64,000 bases of DNA from LC029 sp036676475. Lineage in GTDB: Bacteria > Bacillota > Bacilli > Aneurinibacillales > RAOX-1. Below, in pieces: positions 50,278-59,325 of this stretch. A program made the position numbers and the translations under genes. Positions within the stretch are counted from its first letter, which is position 1. Each line of letters opens with the position of its first letter. The DNA is taken from assembly GCA_036676475.1 (NCBI GenBank), contig JAKFCU010000028.1, positions 6,420 through 70,419 of the forward strand, written 5' to 3'. The notes beneath the pieces were generated by a model. The model made no database searches. It had not been told where the DNA came from and worked only from the letters and a program-made list of their open reading frames with translations.

Positions 50278-51309
50278 CTATTTATTGGTCTTGCTGAGTG
50301 CGATATTACGCAGATGCTCTTGGTAGGTTTTAGAAAAGTAGTGTTCGCCAGAGCCATCTTTTTTCGTTACATAAAACAGATATCCATGCTGATCCGGATG
50401 AATCACCGCTTCAAGGGATGATTTTCCGGGAGCAGCGATCGGACCAGGGGTTAGTCCTTCATGCTTATACGTATTATAGGGATTGTCCAACTCTAGATCC
50501 TTATAAGTCAACCGGCCCTTTGTCTGCCCTAAAGCATACTGTATAGTGGCATCAGCCTGAAGAAGGATTCCTTGGGCTATGCGATTAAAATACACGCCGG
50601 CTACAATCGAACTCTCTTTCTCCACGGCTACCTCCCGCTCAATAATCGAGGCAAGGGTGACTGCTTGATGAAGAGACATCCCACGTTTTTTAAGTTGGGA
50701 ATCCCAGTCAGGATTCCATTCCTCCTCAAACTGGGCTAGCATCCGCTCGATGATTTCATGTTCTGTCGCACCTTTTTTCATCTCGTAGGTTTTGGGAAAA
50801 AGATAGCCTTCGAGACGATAGGAAATGGACTCTTTATCGGGGATCGCTTTAACGAATTCGTAAGCAAATTGTCCATGATTGACTTCATGCAAAAATTTAT
50901 CCTTATTCACCCATCCTTTTTCTTCAAGGAGGGAAGCAATTTGAACAATCGTGAGCCCTTCGGGAATGGTGAACTGGATCGTATCTACATATACTTCACC
51001 TTTGATCAATTTGTTCACAATCTGCTCCATTGTCTGTCCAGGAGTCATTTGATATCTTCCCGCCTGGAGCTGGCTTCCTTTTCCCATTTGCCGAACATAG
51101 ATGGAAAAGGTTTGACTATTTCTAACAATGTGGTGCTCTTCTAGTATTGATGCGATTTTCTTGGTAGAACTTCCTGTAGGGATTTCAACCACCACTGGCT
51201 CATCCGGTTCGGTCGGTTCTAATGAGGCTAAGTAATATTGATAAATCCCTACCGAACCGCCAACCATGAGGATCAAGATGACCAAGAAAATTTTTATCGC
51301 ATTTTTCAT
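50278..51309 (-). CDS. mltG: Endolytic transglycosylase MltG (YrrL)
   Basis: The protein has 343 residues from ATG 51307-51309, with AGGAGG upstream. An N-terminal membrane helix (about 3-25) is followed by a LysM-like/YceG domain with VVEIPTGSSTKKIA and the catalytic region LASIIEREV near 225, LQADATIQYALG and NPYNTYKHEGLTPGPIA. It cleaves nascent glycan strands and sets their length. Neighbour of trmR as in B. subtilis. Confidence 0.95.
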   Translation of the reverse strand: MKNAIKIFLVILILMVGGSVGIYQYYLASLEPTEPDEPVVVEIPTGSSTKKIASILEEHHIVRNSQTFSIYVRQMGKGSQLQAGRYQMTPGQTMEQIVNKLIKGEVYVDTIQFTIPEGLTIVQIASLLEEKGWVNKDKFLHEVNHGQFAYEFVKAIPDKESISYRLEGYLFPKTYEMKKGATEHEIIERMLAQFEEEWNPDWDSQLKKRGMSLHQAVTLASIIEREVAVEKESSIVAGVYFNRIAQGILLQADATIQYALGQTKGRLTYKDLELDNPYNTYKHEGLTPGPIAAPGKSSLEAVIHPDQHGYLFYVTKKDGSGEHYFSKTYQEHLRNIALSKTNK

Positions 51310-51420
51310 TGAAGTTCCTCCTACCCTTAGGATACCCATGATTAACAGAGTATAAAAAATGACAACATTCTACATTATACTTCATTTGTGTATCTTTTGG
51401 GTATCTTAGTGAGGTATTGG

Positions 51421-51468
51421 AAAAACGAAAAAGCTATGTCGATAACTCGACATAGCTTTTTCGTTTTT
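51421..51468. terminator. Perfect 22-bp stem terminator after yrzB
   Basis: Arms 51421-51442 and 51447-51468 are exact complements around TAAC, with A- and T-runs built into the stem. Confidence 0.9.
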
Positions 51469-51736
51469 AATCATTAAATTCGGCTTCCAATGTTTCAAAG
51501 GTGGCAATGACATTCTCCTGTTCCTCTTCCGACTCAATCGGGTAAAGGAGGCCGTCCGTCTCATCATAGCGGAGGAAATGAACTTCCACTTCCTCTTGTT
51601 CACTTTGATCGTCAGGTACCAAGCAGAGATACGTACGATCTTCAATATCAAAAATGTACATGATTTGAAAATCCTGCTCTTCACCGGTCTCATCATCTTC
51701 CAAAGTAACCACTTCGCCTACTTCCAATTCATTCAT
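51467..51736 (-). CDS. yrzB: DUF1292 protein YrzB
   Basis: The protein has 89 residues, very acidic, of the DUF1292 family (VVTLEDDETGEEQDFQIMYIF near the start, shown here as VVTLEDDETGEEQ). GGAAGGAGGTG precedes the ATG. Function is unknown, but it always accompanies ruvX and ireB in Bacilli. The stop overlaps the terminator. Confidence 0.92.
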   Translation of the reverse strand: MNELEVGEVVTLEDDETGEEQDFQIMYIFDIEDRTYLCLVPDDQSEQEEVEVHFLRYDETDGLLYPIESEEEQENVIATFETLEAEFND

Positions 51737-51752
51737 TTCTGCACCTCCTTCC

Positions 51753-52163
51753 TTATTTGCGAAAATCCAAATATCCCTGCAAAATCATAACCGCTGCCAT
51801 CTTATCAATTACTTGTTTTCTCTTTTTCCGGCTGACATCCGCAGCAACTAGCATTTTTTCTGCTGCCATCGTGGTTAGGCGCTCATCCCACATATGAACA
51901 GGAAGCTCAAATCGTCCTTTTAATAGTTCAGCAAATTCCTGACACAATTCTCCGCGATGTCCGATTGAACCGTTCATATTCTTGGGTAGACCCACCACAA
52001 ATTCTTCTACTTGGTATTGAGCTATAAGCTCATCAAGCCTTTCCATGTCAGTTTCTAGGGTGTTTCGCTTAATAGTTTCCACTCCTTGCGCCGTCCAGCC
52101 CATTTCGTCGCTGACCGCCACACCGATCGTCTTATCCCCTAGATCCAACCCCATAATTCGCAT
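51753..52163 (-). CDS. ruvX: Holliday junction resolvase-like RuvX (YqgF/YrrK)
   Basis: The protein has 136 residues. RNase H-like motifs: MGLDLGDKTIGVAVSD (first Asp), VVGLPKNMNGS near 63 and WDERLTTMAAEK near 100. YqgF proteins process the 5' end of 16S rRNA and may resolve junctions. Follows ireB in the conserved order. Confidence 0.94.
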   Translation of the reverse strand: MRIMGLDLGDKTIGVAVSDEMGWTAQGVETIKRNTLETDMERLDELIAQYQVEEFVVGLPKNMNGSIGHRGELCQEFAELLKGRFELPVHMWDERLTTMAAEKMLVAADVSRKKRKQVIDKMAAVMILQGYLDFRK

Positions 52164-52184
52164 GGTTTTTCACGATCCTTTGCT

Positions 52185-52451
52185 TTATGAAGTACGGTGT
52201 TGAGATAGATAGGAACGTACCAGTTCTTCAATCAATTCATCTCTCTCTAATTTCCGAATGATGCTGCGAGCGTTATTATGCCTAGGAATATAAGCAGGAT
52301 CCCCGGAAAGCAAATATCCCACAATTTGATTGATCGGATTATATCCTTTCTCCTCTAACGCCTCGTACACCGTAAGGAACGCATCCTTCACTTGTACATC
52401 TGTTTCGTCTACCTTTAGATTGAATTTCATGGTTCTATCCAACGAACTCAT
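52185..52451 (-). CDS. ireB: IreB-family regulatory phosphoprotein (YrzL)
   Basis: The protein has 88 residues from ATG 52449-52451, six bases after GAGGTG (the frame extends 23 codons further). Sequence MSSLDRTMKFN, NPINQIVGYLLSGDP and AYIPRHNNAR is diagnostic of the DUF965/IreB family. In enterococci IreB is a substrate of the Ser/Thr kinase IreK and affects cephalosporin tolerance; the role here is inferred. Follows alaS. Confidence 0.93.
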   Translation of the reverse strand: MSSLDRTMKFNLKVDETDVQVKDAFLTVYEALEEKGYNPINQIVGYLLSGDPAYIPRHNNARSIIRKLERDELIEELVRSYLSQHRTS

Positions 52452-52588
52452 CATCAACACCTCTTTTAGTTTCTTCAGTGCGATCATGACTAGATGATCT
52501 CCCTCATAGATGAGGTTCAAAAGCTTCCTTCTTACATAATTCGTTATATTAAGGATATATTCCTTTTTATTTTACAGAACTTTGCCAT

Positions 52589-55222
52589 TTATTGTTGAGC
52601 AACCCAATCAAACACAAATTGAAGAGCTCCAGGAAGCTGATCTGGATTTTTCCCTCCAGCTTGGGCCATGTCAGATCTTCCGCCCCCGCCACCGCCACAA
52701 CGTGAAGCCACTTCTTTAATCAATTTACCAGCATGCAGTCCCCGATCGATCAAATCTTTCGTAATGCCAGCCGTCAAATTCACTTTATCCCCTTGTACCG
52801 ATCCAATAACAACGATGGCTGATCCAAATTTATTTTTCAGATCATCAACCATATTGCGCAGGTTTTCCATATCCATTCCGTTCACTTGGGCAGAAAGAAC
52901 TTGGATTCCATTCACCTCTTTGGCTTGGTCCGTCAAGGATGAAGCTTCCATATGGCTAAGCTTTCCTTTGAGGGATTCATTTTCTCTCTCTAATTCACGG
53001 ATTTGAGTTTTCAAGCCGTCCACTCGTTTCGGTACATCAACCAAGGTAGATTTAAGATCTTGAGCCATCTTACTCAATATATGATACTGGTCATTGAGAT
53101 ATTCATAGGCTGGCCTTCCGCTAACCGCTTCAATTCTTCTTGTGCCGGCTCCGATACCGCCTTCGCTGATAATTTTAAACAGACCAATTTCAGCCGTATT
53201 TTGAACATGACACCCACCACAAAGTTCTAGGCTATAGTCCCCTACTTGAACGACGCGAACCACATCGCCATATTTTTCTCCGAACAGCGCCATGGCTCCC
53301 ATCGCTTTCGCTTCTTGGATTCCCTTTTGCATAATCGAAACATCAATCTGCTCCCAAATTTTTTGGTTCACAAGTCCCTCAATGATTTCAAGCTCAGATG
53401 GGCTGATGTTGCTAATATGGGTAAAGTCAAATCGCAGGCGATCCGGGGCAACCAGAGATCCCGCCTGGTTTACGTGCTCTCCTAATACATCTTTCAAAGC
53501 GCGATGCAGAAGATGTGTTGCCGTATGATTTCTAATAATGCTGGATCTAGATGAAAGGTCTACGATTGCTTCTACCGTGTCCCCAACTTTAATCGCTCCT
53601 TGTTGAACGATAGCTTGTTGAATATGTTGGCCATTCGGTCCTTTTTGAACCCCATCAACCATCAATTGCGTGTTCCCGCTTGTAATAATTCCTTTATCTG
53701 CGATCTGTCCGCCGCTTTCCGCATAGAAAGGGGTGCGATCCAAGATTAATTGGCAGATTTGTCCCTCTGAAACGAAATCTACAGATTGATTATTCAAAAT
53801 GAGAGCCTCTACTTTGGAGCTTGTTACCAATTCATTATACCCAACAAATTCACTCTTAACCTTGATATCCGCTAGAATTCCGCCCTGAACTTTCATGCTG
53901 TCGACGTCTTGGCGAGCTGCCCGGGCACGAGCACGCTGTTCCTCCATGGCTTGCTCGAAGCCGTCCCGATCGATAGAGAATTGATTTTCCAAGGCAAAGT
54001 CTTCTGTTAAGTCGATTGGAAAACCATAGGTATCATAAAGTCGGAAAGATTCTTGCCCTGAAAGCTGATCTCGGCCTTCTTTTTTAGCTAGTTGAATCAT
54101 TTCTTCCAAAATGGCCAAACCTTCATTCAGTGTTTCATGGAATCGCTCTTCTTCTCCGCGAACTACTTTTTCAATGAATTCTCTCTTTTCCACAACATCG
54201 GGGTAGTAATCACCCATAATATTTCCTACTACAGCCACAAGCTGATACAAGAACGGCTTGTCTATACCTAATACCTTGCCATAGCGGACAGCACGGCGAA
54301 GCAATCGACGTATGACATAGCCGCGTCCCTCATTCGACGGAAGCGCTCCATCCCCAATGGAAAAAGCCACCGTCCTTACATGGTCCGCAATCACCTTGAG
54401 GGCAATGTCGGTATCCACGCTGTTTTTATAACTTACTTTGCAAATCTCGCTCGCGGCTTGAATAATAGGAAACAATAGGTCCGTCTCATAGTTATTATCC
54501 ACATCCTGTATAACGGAAGCCATCCGTTCAAGTCCCATTCCCGTATCGATATTCTTCTTCGGTAAAGGCGTATAGGAGCCGTCACTGTTATGGTTATATT
54601 GGGAGAATACCAAATTCCAAATTTCCAAATAACGTTCATTTTCTCCTCCGGGATAAAGTTCAGGGTCGCTCAGATCATTCCCGAAGCTTTCTCCGCGATC
54701 AAAGAAAATTTCACTGTTCGGGCCACAAGGGCCTTCTCCGATATCCCAGAAATTCCCTTCCAAACGGATAATTCTTTCTTCTGGAATTCCCACTTTCTTA
54801 TTCCAGATTTCAAAAGCTTCATCATCCTCAGGATGGATGGTTACAGATAACTTTTCAGGATCAAAGGCAATCCAATCCGGGCCCGTCAAAAATTCCCAAG
54901 CCCAAAGAATAGACTCTTCTTTGAAATAATCACCGATGGAAAAGTTTCCAAGCATTTCAAAAAAAGTATGGTGTCTGGCAGTTTTCCCTACATTTTCAAT
55001 ATCATTGGTTCTGAGGGACTTTTGCGAATTGGCAATGCGCGGATTATCTGGAATCACGGTTCCATCAAAGTATTTCTTCAATGGGGCCATTCCACAGTTA
55101 ATCCATAATAAAGACGGATCATCATGGGGCACTAGCGGAGCACTTGGCTCGATTCGATGACCTTTAGATTTAAAAAAGTCTAAAAACATTTGTCGAATTT
55201 CACTCGAGTTTAGCTTCTTCAT
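52589..55222 (-). CDS. alaS: Alanyl-tRNA synthetase
   Basis: The protein has 877 residues from ATG 55220-55222, with GGAGG upstream. Class II catalytic domain at the N-terminus (FLDFFKSKGH, PLVPHDDPSLLW), editing domain with NHTATHLLHRAL near 565 and CGGCHV near 665, and the C-terminal C-Ala domain ending SRCGGGGGGR. It charges tRNA-Ala. Expression is set by the T-box in its leader. Confidence 0.97.
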   Translation of the reverse strand: MKKLNSSEIRQMFLDFFKSKGHRIEPSAPLVPHDDPSLLWINCGMAPLKKYFDGTVIPDNPRIANSQKSLRTNDIENVGKTARHHTFFEMLGNFSIGDYFKEESILWAWEFLTGPDWIAFDPEKLSVTIHPEDDEAFEIWNKKVGIPEERIIRLEGNFWDIGEGPCGPNSEIFFDRGESFGNDLSDPELYPGGENERYLEIWNLVFSQYNHNSDGSYTPLPKKNIDTGMGLERMASVIQDVDNNYETDLLFPIIQAASEICKVSYKNSVDTDIALKVIADHVRTVAFSIGDGALPSNEGRGYVIRRLLRRAVRYGKVLGIDKPFLYQLVAVVGNIMGDYYPDVVEKREFIEKVVRGEEERFHETLNEGLAILEEMIQLAKKEGRDQLSGQESFRLYDTYGFPIDLTEDFALENQFSIDRDGFEQAMEEQRARARAARQDVDSMKVQGGILADIKVKSEFVGYNELVTSSKVEALILNNQSVDFVSEGQICQLILDRTPFYAESGGQIADKGIITSGNTQLMVDGVQKGPNGQHIQQAIVQQGAIKVGDTVEAIVDLSSRSSIIRNHTATHLLHRALKDVLGEHVNQAGSLVAPDRLRFDFTHISNISPSELEIIEGLVNQKIWEQIDVSIMQKGIQEAKAMGAMALFGEKYGDVVRVVQVGDYSLELCGGCHVQNTAEIGLFKIISEGGIGAGTRRIEAVSGRPAYEYLNDQYHILSKMAQDLKSTLVDVPKRVDGLKTQIRELERENESLKGKLSHMEASSLTDQAKEVNGIQVLSAQVNGMDMENLRNMVDDLKNKFGSAIVVIGSVQGDKVNLTAGITKDLIDRGLHAGKLIKEVASRCGGGGGGRSDMAQAGGKNPDQLPGALQFVFDWVAQQ

Positions 55223-55247
55223 CCTATAAACCTCCAAAAAATAAAAT

Positions 55248-55490
55248 AAAAAACCCTCATCCCAAAATCAGGGACGAGAGTTATTCTCACGCGGTACCAC
55301 CCTGGTTGCTATCCGAAGAAAATATCCGGGAAGCCTCCTTCAGGACCATAACGGGGTCAACCGGCAGGGGTTAGCTGCTCTCTGGATTAGCATTCAACCA
55401 GGTTCTTCTAGACGCCCTTACACCCGGGGAGCATCCTCTCTGCAAAGAAGAATTCAAGGTTTACTGGATCCTTCATCAATCAATCATATT
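55248..55490 (-). promoter_or_regulatory. T-box riboswitch of alaS
   Basis: On the minus strand a ~240-base leader carries the conserved antiterminator core AGGGTGGTACCGCG (55303-55290). It is followed by a terminator, CTC-g-TCCC with GGGA-t-GAG and T6. A GCT alanine codon at 55391-55389, in GAATGCTAATCC, is the likely specifier. Uncharged tRNA-Ala should prevent termination. Confidence 0.9.
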
Positions 55491-55498
55491 CTTTTGAC

Positions 55499-55527
55499 AT
55501 TATAATTTTTCCAATTTACAATGTCAA
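55499..55527 (-). promoter_or_regulatory. Consensus SigA promoter of alaS
   Basis: TTGACA (55522-55527), exactly 17 bases, TATAAT (55499-55504). Both hexamers are perfect. The -35 overlaps the 3' end of the permease gene. Confidence 0.88.
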
Positions 55528-56597
55528 TGTTTAACCAAATGTAAGATAACATGGTGAAGGGTGACCCTCAGGATCGCTACTACGGGAACCGCAAAAATCA
55601 AACCCAACAAGCCTCCCACTGCCCCTCCAATTAGAAGGGCAAAGATGATCAAGATGGGGTGAAGATGTAGTCTCTTCCCCATGATCCAAGGGGAAATGAG
55701 ATTCCCTTCTAATACTTGGACGATAAGATTCACTACGATAACCCATAATGTTATTTTCCATGAAATGGTCAGAGCGACTAAAACGGAAGGAGCTGCTCCA
55801 ATCATAGGTCCAAAATAAGGAATGATATTCGTGATAGTAATCAGAAGGGCCAAAATTAGGGCATATGGCATGTCAATCAACCAATAACCAATGTACGCCA
55901 GTACACCCACAATAAAACATACCAACAATTGTCCAGCAATATAATTACCTAATGCTTGATCAATATCAGCAAATAGCTTGGCAAATTCCTTTCTCTTCTG
56001 TCCGGGAACAAGTAAAAGGACACCCTTTTGTAGCATTTTCATGTCCTTTAACAAATAAAAAACCAAAAAGGGGATCACCAAAAAGTGGATCATGCTCGAT
56101 AAGACTTCACTCGCTCCATTCAGGAGCCTGGTAAAGAAAGCAGAGGTTTTCTTATCGGCATTAAGTAAGGCTTGATCGACGCTAATCCGCATACTATCGG
56201 GCAAATCATGCTTGTGATTATTGACTTCATACATCCAGCCTTGGTAGGTCTTCACGAGGTCTGGAACGTGCTCAATCAAATCTTTCGATTGCTTCATGAA
56301 AGCGGGTATGGCATTCATGAAAAAAACGATGAATAATAAAGAAAAAGAAAAATAAATGAGGATGACAGCTATTCCTCTTGGAATATTCCGTTGGTGCAGT
56401 AAAGTGACAATAGGGTTCAACAGATAGGCAATAATGACAGCTATGACTAAAGGGCTGAAGACCGCTTTAAAAATCACCCAAACCCATCCAAAATAAGGGG
56501 AAAGCTTCATCACCAAATAGATAGATCCTAAAACCATTAGACATAATGTCAAATAGATCAGGAGCCTGATAAGCTTTTGATGAGATTCCTGCTCCAC
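55524..56597 (-). CDS. yrrI: AI-2E family transporter (YrrI)
   Basis: The protein has 357 residues with about eight membrane segments and a large loop (about 95-190). FGPMIGAAPSVLVAL and LLIGGAVGGLLGLIFAVP near the C-terminus are typical of the AI-2E/UPF0118 exporter family. The substrate is unknown; autoinducer-2 transport applies only to some members. GTG start. Next to alaS as in B. subtilis. Confidence 0.9.
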   Translation of the reverse strand: MEQESHQKLIRLLIYLTLCLMVLGSIYLVMKLSPYFGWVWVIFKAVFSPLVIAVIIAYLLNPIVTLLHQRNIPRGIAVILIYFSFSLLFIVFFMNAIPAFMKQSKDLIEHVPDLVKTYQGWMYEVNNHKHDLPDSMRISVDQALLNADKKTSAFFTRLLNGASEVLSSMIHFLVIPFLVFYLLKDMKMLQKGVLLLVPGQKRKEFAKLFADIDQALGNYIAGQLLVCFIVGVLAYIGYWLIDMPYALILALLITITNIIPYFGPMIGAAPSVLVALTISWKITLWVIVVNLIVQVLEGNLISPWIMGKRLHLHPILIIFALLIGGAVGGLLGLIFAVPVVAILRVTLHHVILHLVKH

Positions 56598-56656
56598 ATA
56601 TCATGCCCCCGATTCTTGAAAATTTCTTTTTATTGTTTCCACAATAGATTAAAATA

Positions 56657-56707
56657 TAAGAAAGCTACTGGCGTAGCTTTATGCGTATAATACTTGACCG
56701 ATAAGTA
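56657..56707 (+). repeat. Dispersed intergenic repeat, copy 8
   Basis: TAAGAAAGCTACTGGCGTAG, then TATAATACTTGACCGATAAG, in the gap between the permease gene and the small membrane gene. Confidence 0.9.
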
Positions 56708-56712
56708 TGAAT

Positions 56713-56737
56713 AGGGGGCCATTTAAGAGGCCCCCCT
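56713..56737. terminator. GC-rich hairpin after the small membrane gene
   Basis: AGGGGGCC pairs with GGCCCCCT around ATTTAAGA. No strong T-tract, so efficiency is doubtful. Confidence 0.55.
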
Positions 56738-56741
56738 AATC

Positions 56742-56954
56742 TTACCGCAACATTCCTTTAACCATTCGAAATCCGGATTTGATCATCATGGGTGATATGG
56801 GCAGTCGCATCCCCTTAATGCGTTGCATGCTGTCTGTGCTCCATTGCATCGCTTTTTGCATCGGCGTTTTTCTTCTTCGCGGAAGCATCCAGCTAACGAT
56901 TGCTACAGCCACTGCTCCCATCCCTACCATCCAAGACATGCGTTTGTTTCTCAT
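56742..56954 (-). CDS. Small single-pass membrane protein
   Basis: The protein has 70 residues from ATG 56952-56954, with GGGGAGGATGG upstream; an earlier ATG lacks spacing. One membrane helix (about 6-25, MSWMVGMGAVAVAIVSWML) is followed by a basic, Met-rich tail. The family is not recognised; small proteins of this form lie beside yrrD in Bacilli. It overlaps the end of yrrD. Confidence 0.65.
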   Translation of the reverse strand: MRNKRMSWMVGMGAVAVAIVSWMLPRRRKTPMQKAMQWSTDSMQRIKGMRLPISPMMIKSGFRMVKGMLR

Positions 56955-57484
56955 ATTCCATCCTCCCCTTCGCATAGATCGGTGCTGCTGTTTTCTATCA
57001 TGGAACCACTTGTGATGGGCAGTACGACAGCGTCTTCGCCGATTTTGGTCCGTTCGACGTGTTTGACCGCCTTTCGTCCCTCCATGATATCGGAAAGTAA
57101 ACCATCTGATAATTCATAGCCTACAATAGATCCAAACTCTGTTTGAAAATAGATATCCTCGACTTGGCCTAAGCGGTGACCATTGGCTGTAATAAGAGGT
57201 TTACCCATCATTTTTATGGGACCCGTTTTCACACCATTTAAATGATCGATTCCTTGGATAGGCAGCATCATTTCCTCATCCGCGATCGTAACATAATCAT
57301 GGCCTATGGCATGAATGGAATGCGTTGGGATAAATCGGCCCCTGCGAAACATGGCTTTGACTTCAATGAGAAGGCCTTGAAATGTCAAATCCTCGTCAAA
57401 CAAAACGTCGCGAACAACTCCCCGTTCTTCTCCCGCTTCCAGGTCAAGAACAGGCAAGCCAATCACATCATTCGCTTTGTACAC
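56951..57484 (-). CDS. yrrD: PRC-barrel protein YrrD
   Basis: The protein has 177 residues with two PRC-barrel domains: NDVIGLPVLDLEAGEERG at the start and GKPLITANGHRLGQVEDIYF in the second half. GTG start with AAGGAGGG nine bases before. Function is unknown; the fold usually binds RNA-processing or photosynthetic partners. Position matches B. subtilis yrrD. Confidence 0.9.
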   Translation of the reverse strand: MYKANDVIGLPVLDLEAGEERGVVRDVLFDEDLTFQGLLIEVKAMFRRGRFIPTHSIHAIGHDYVTIADEEMMLPIQGIDHLNGVKTGPIKMMGKPLITANGHRLGQVEDIYFQTEFGSIVGYELSDGLLSDIMEGRKAVKHVERTKIGEDAVVLPITSGSMIENSSTDLCEGEDGI

Positions 57485-57539
57485 GGGAAGACCCTCCTTC
57501 CGCTTCCTTAGTGTATGGAAACGGGGGAGGGTCTATGAT

Positions 57540-58208
57540 CTACAATTTCTGCAATTGCTGTAAAGCATTCTTAGCTAAGACATGGTTTGGATTTATATCC
57601 AGTGTATATTCAAGTGCTTGTTTCGACTGTACAAGCTCACCCAAGTAAGCATAGGCGACACCTAAATTAAAGTGGGCATCTGCGTGAGTAGGATCGAAGG
57701 AAATGACCTCTTGGAAGATTCCTTTGGCCTCGGCGATTTTCCCTAGCTGAGCTAAACCTAATCCTTTGGTAAATCGTGCTTCTAGATCCTCACTATCCAA
57801 AGATAAGCATTGATCGAAGGAGTGGATTGATTCCTCAAATTTTCCGGCATGAAAAAAGGTCATTCCTAACATAAAATACAGATCATGATGCTCCTTTCCC
57901 AATTGAAGGGCCACCTGATAATGGTTAATGGCTTCTTGGAATAGACCTAAATTATAAAGGGCATTTCCCCAGTTGTAATGGGCCATTTGTGAGTTAGCAT
58001 CTAATTGAACAGCTCTCTCGAACCAAACGATGGCATCTTCGTTATGACCCGATGTCGCTAATACATTGCCAATGTTGCAGTAAGGCTCAGAAAATTTCGG
58101 ATCTATCTCGATAGCTTTCTGAAAGCATTCCAAGGCATGACTAACATTACCTGATTGTAAATCCTCTATTCCTATTCGGTTCAAATCTTCTGCTGTTTTG
58201 TTCATCAT
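57540..58208 (-). CDS. yrrB: Tetratricopeptide repeat protein (YrrB)
   Basis: The protein has about 222 residues consisting of six TPR units, for example ALECFQKAIEIDPKFSEPY and AHYNWGNALYNLGLFQEAI. TPRs mediate protein contacts; B. subtilis YrrB has the same fold and location. The ATG 58206-58208 overlaps the mnmA stop (ATGA), so translation is coupled to mnmA. Confidence 0.92.
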   Translation of the reverse strand: MMNKTAEDLNRIGIEDLQSGNVSHALECFQKAIEIDPKFSEPYCNIGNVLATSGHNEDAIVWFERAVQLDANSQMAHYNWGNALYNLGLFQEAINHYQVALQLGKEHHDLYFMLGMTFFHAGKFEESIHSFDQCLSLDSEDLEARFTKGLGLAQLGKIAEAKGIFQEVISFDPTHADAHFNLGVAYAYLGELVQSKQALEYTLDINPNHVLAKNALQQLQKL

Positions 58209-59314
58209 TTTTCCGTTTCCTTTAATGGTTGATCGATGATTCCGCCGCCCAGGCACTCTTCCCCTCTATAGAAAACAACCGCTTGGCCGGGCGTAATTGC
58301 TTTTTGTGGTTTCCTGAATACGACCTTACAGCTATGATCTTCTTGCAAGTGCACAGTAACTTCCTGATCAGGCTGTCGATAGCGGAATTTCGCGGTGCAA
58401 ACAAATGTCTCCTCAGGTTGGTGATCGCTTACCCAGTGCAGGTCAGTGGCGATCAATCCTATTGAAAATAAAGCCGGATGATTTGCACCTTGGCCCACGT
58501 ACAAAATATTCTTTTGCAAATCTTTGGCTACAACAAACCAAGGCTCTCCTGTGCCTTCTCCACCAATGCCGAGTCCTTGCCTTTGACCTAACGTATAGTA
58601 CATCAACCCATCATGCTTACCCTTCACTTCTCTGTCTAGCGTCTGGATTTCACCTGGTTGGGCAGGTAAATAGGAGCTTAAAAACTCTTTAAAATTCCGT
58701 TCACCTATAAAGCAAATCCCCGTACTATCCTTCTTCGTAGCCGTTGCCAGACCTGCCTCCAAGGCAATTTTTCTGACCTCCGCTTTAGGAAGGTGGCCAA
58801 TGGGAAACAAAGCTCTAGACAACTGATTTTGTCCCAGGGCATTTAGGAAGTACGTTTGATCTTTATTAGAATCTGCTCCCCGCAATAGATGATATTCTCC
58901 ATCATTATAAGCCACTTGAGCATAATGACCCGTTGCCAGATAATCAGCACCCAATTGAAGTGCTCTATCTAAAAAGGCTTTAAACTTGATTTCCTTATTA
59001 CACATGACGTCAGGATTGGGCGTACGACCTCTTCGGTATTCATCCAGGAAGTAGGTAAAGACCTTATCCCAATACTCCTTTTCAAAATTCACAGTATAGT
59101 AAGGAATACCGATTTGATCACATACATTACGGACATCTTCAAAGTCCTCTTCTGCTGTGCAGTGGCCGAACTCATCGGTATCGTCCCAGTTTTTCATAAA
59201 GATGCCAATGACATCATATCCTTGCTGCTTTAAAAGCAAGGCTGCAACGGATGAATCTACGCCACCGGACATCCCAATCACAACACGGGTTTCACTGTTC
59301 GATTTTGTCGTCAT
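58205..59314 (-). CDS. mnmA: tRNA 2-thiouridylase MnmA
   Basis: The protein has 369 residues. P-loop GMSGGVDSSVAALLL, catalytic cysteine pair in NPDVMCNKEIKF near 102 and STGICFIGERNF near 200. It places sulfur at C2 of U34 in tRNA-Lys, -Glu and -Gln. It is 11 bases downstream of the cysteine desulfurase, which feeds it sulfur as in B. subtilis YrvO-MnmA. Confidence 0.96.
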   Translation of the reverse strand: MTTKSNSETRVVIGMSGGVDSSVAALLLKQQGYDVIGIFMKNWDDTDEFGHCTAEEDFEDVRNVCDQIGIPYYTVNFEKEYWDKVFTYFLDEYRRGRTPNPDVMCNKEIKFKAFLDRALQLGADYLATGHYAQVAYNDGEYHLLRGADSNKDQTYFLNALGQNQLSRALFPIGHLPKAEVRKIALEAGLATATKKDSTGICFIGERNFKEFLSSYLPAQPGEIQTLDREVKGKHDGLMYYTLGQRQGLGIGGEGTGEPWFVVAKDLQKNILYVGQGANHPALFSIGLIATDLHWVSDHQPEETFVCTAKFRYRQPDQEVTVHLQEDHSCKVVFRKPQKAITPGQAVVFYRGEECLGGGIIDQPLKETEK

Positions 59315-59325
59315 TTTTCCACTAC

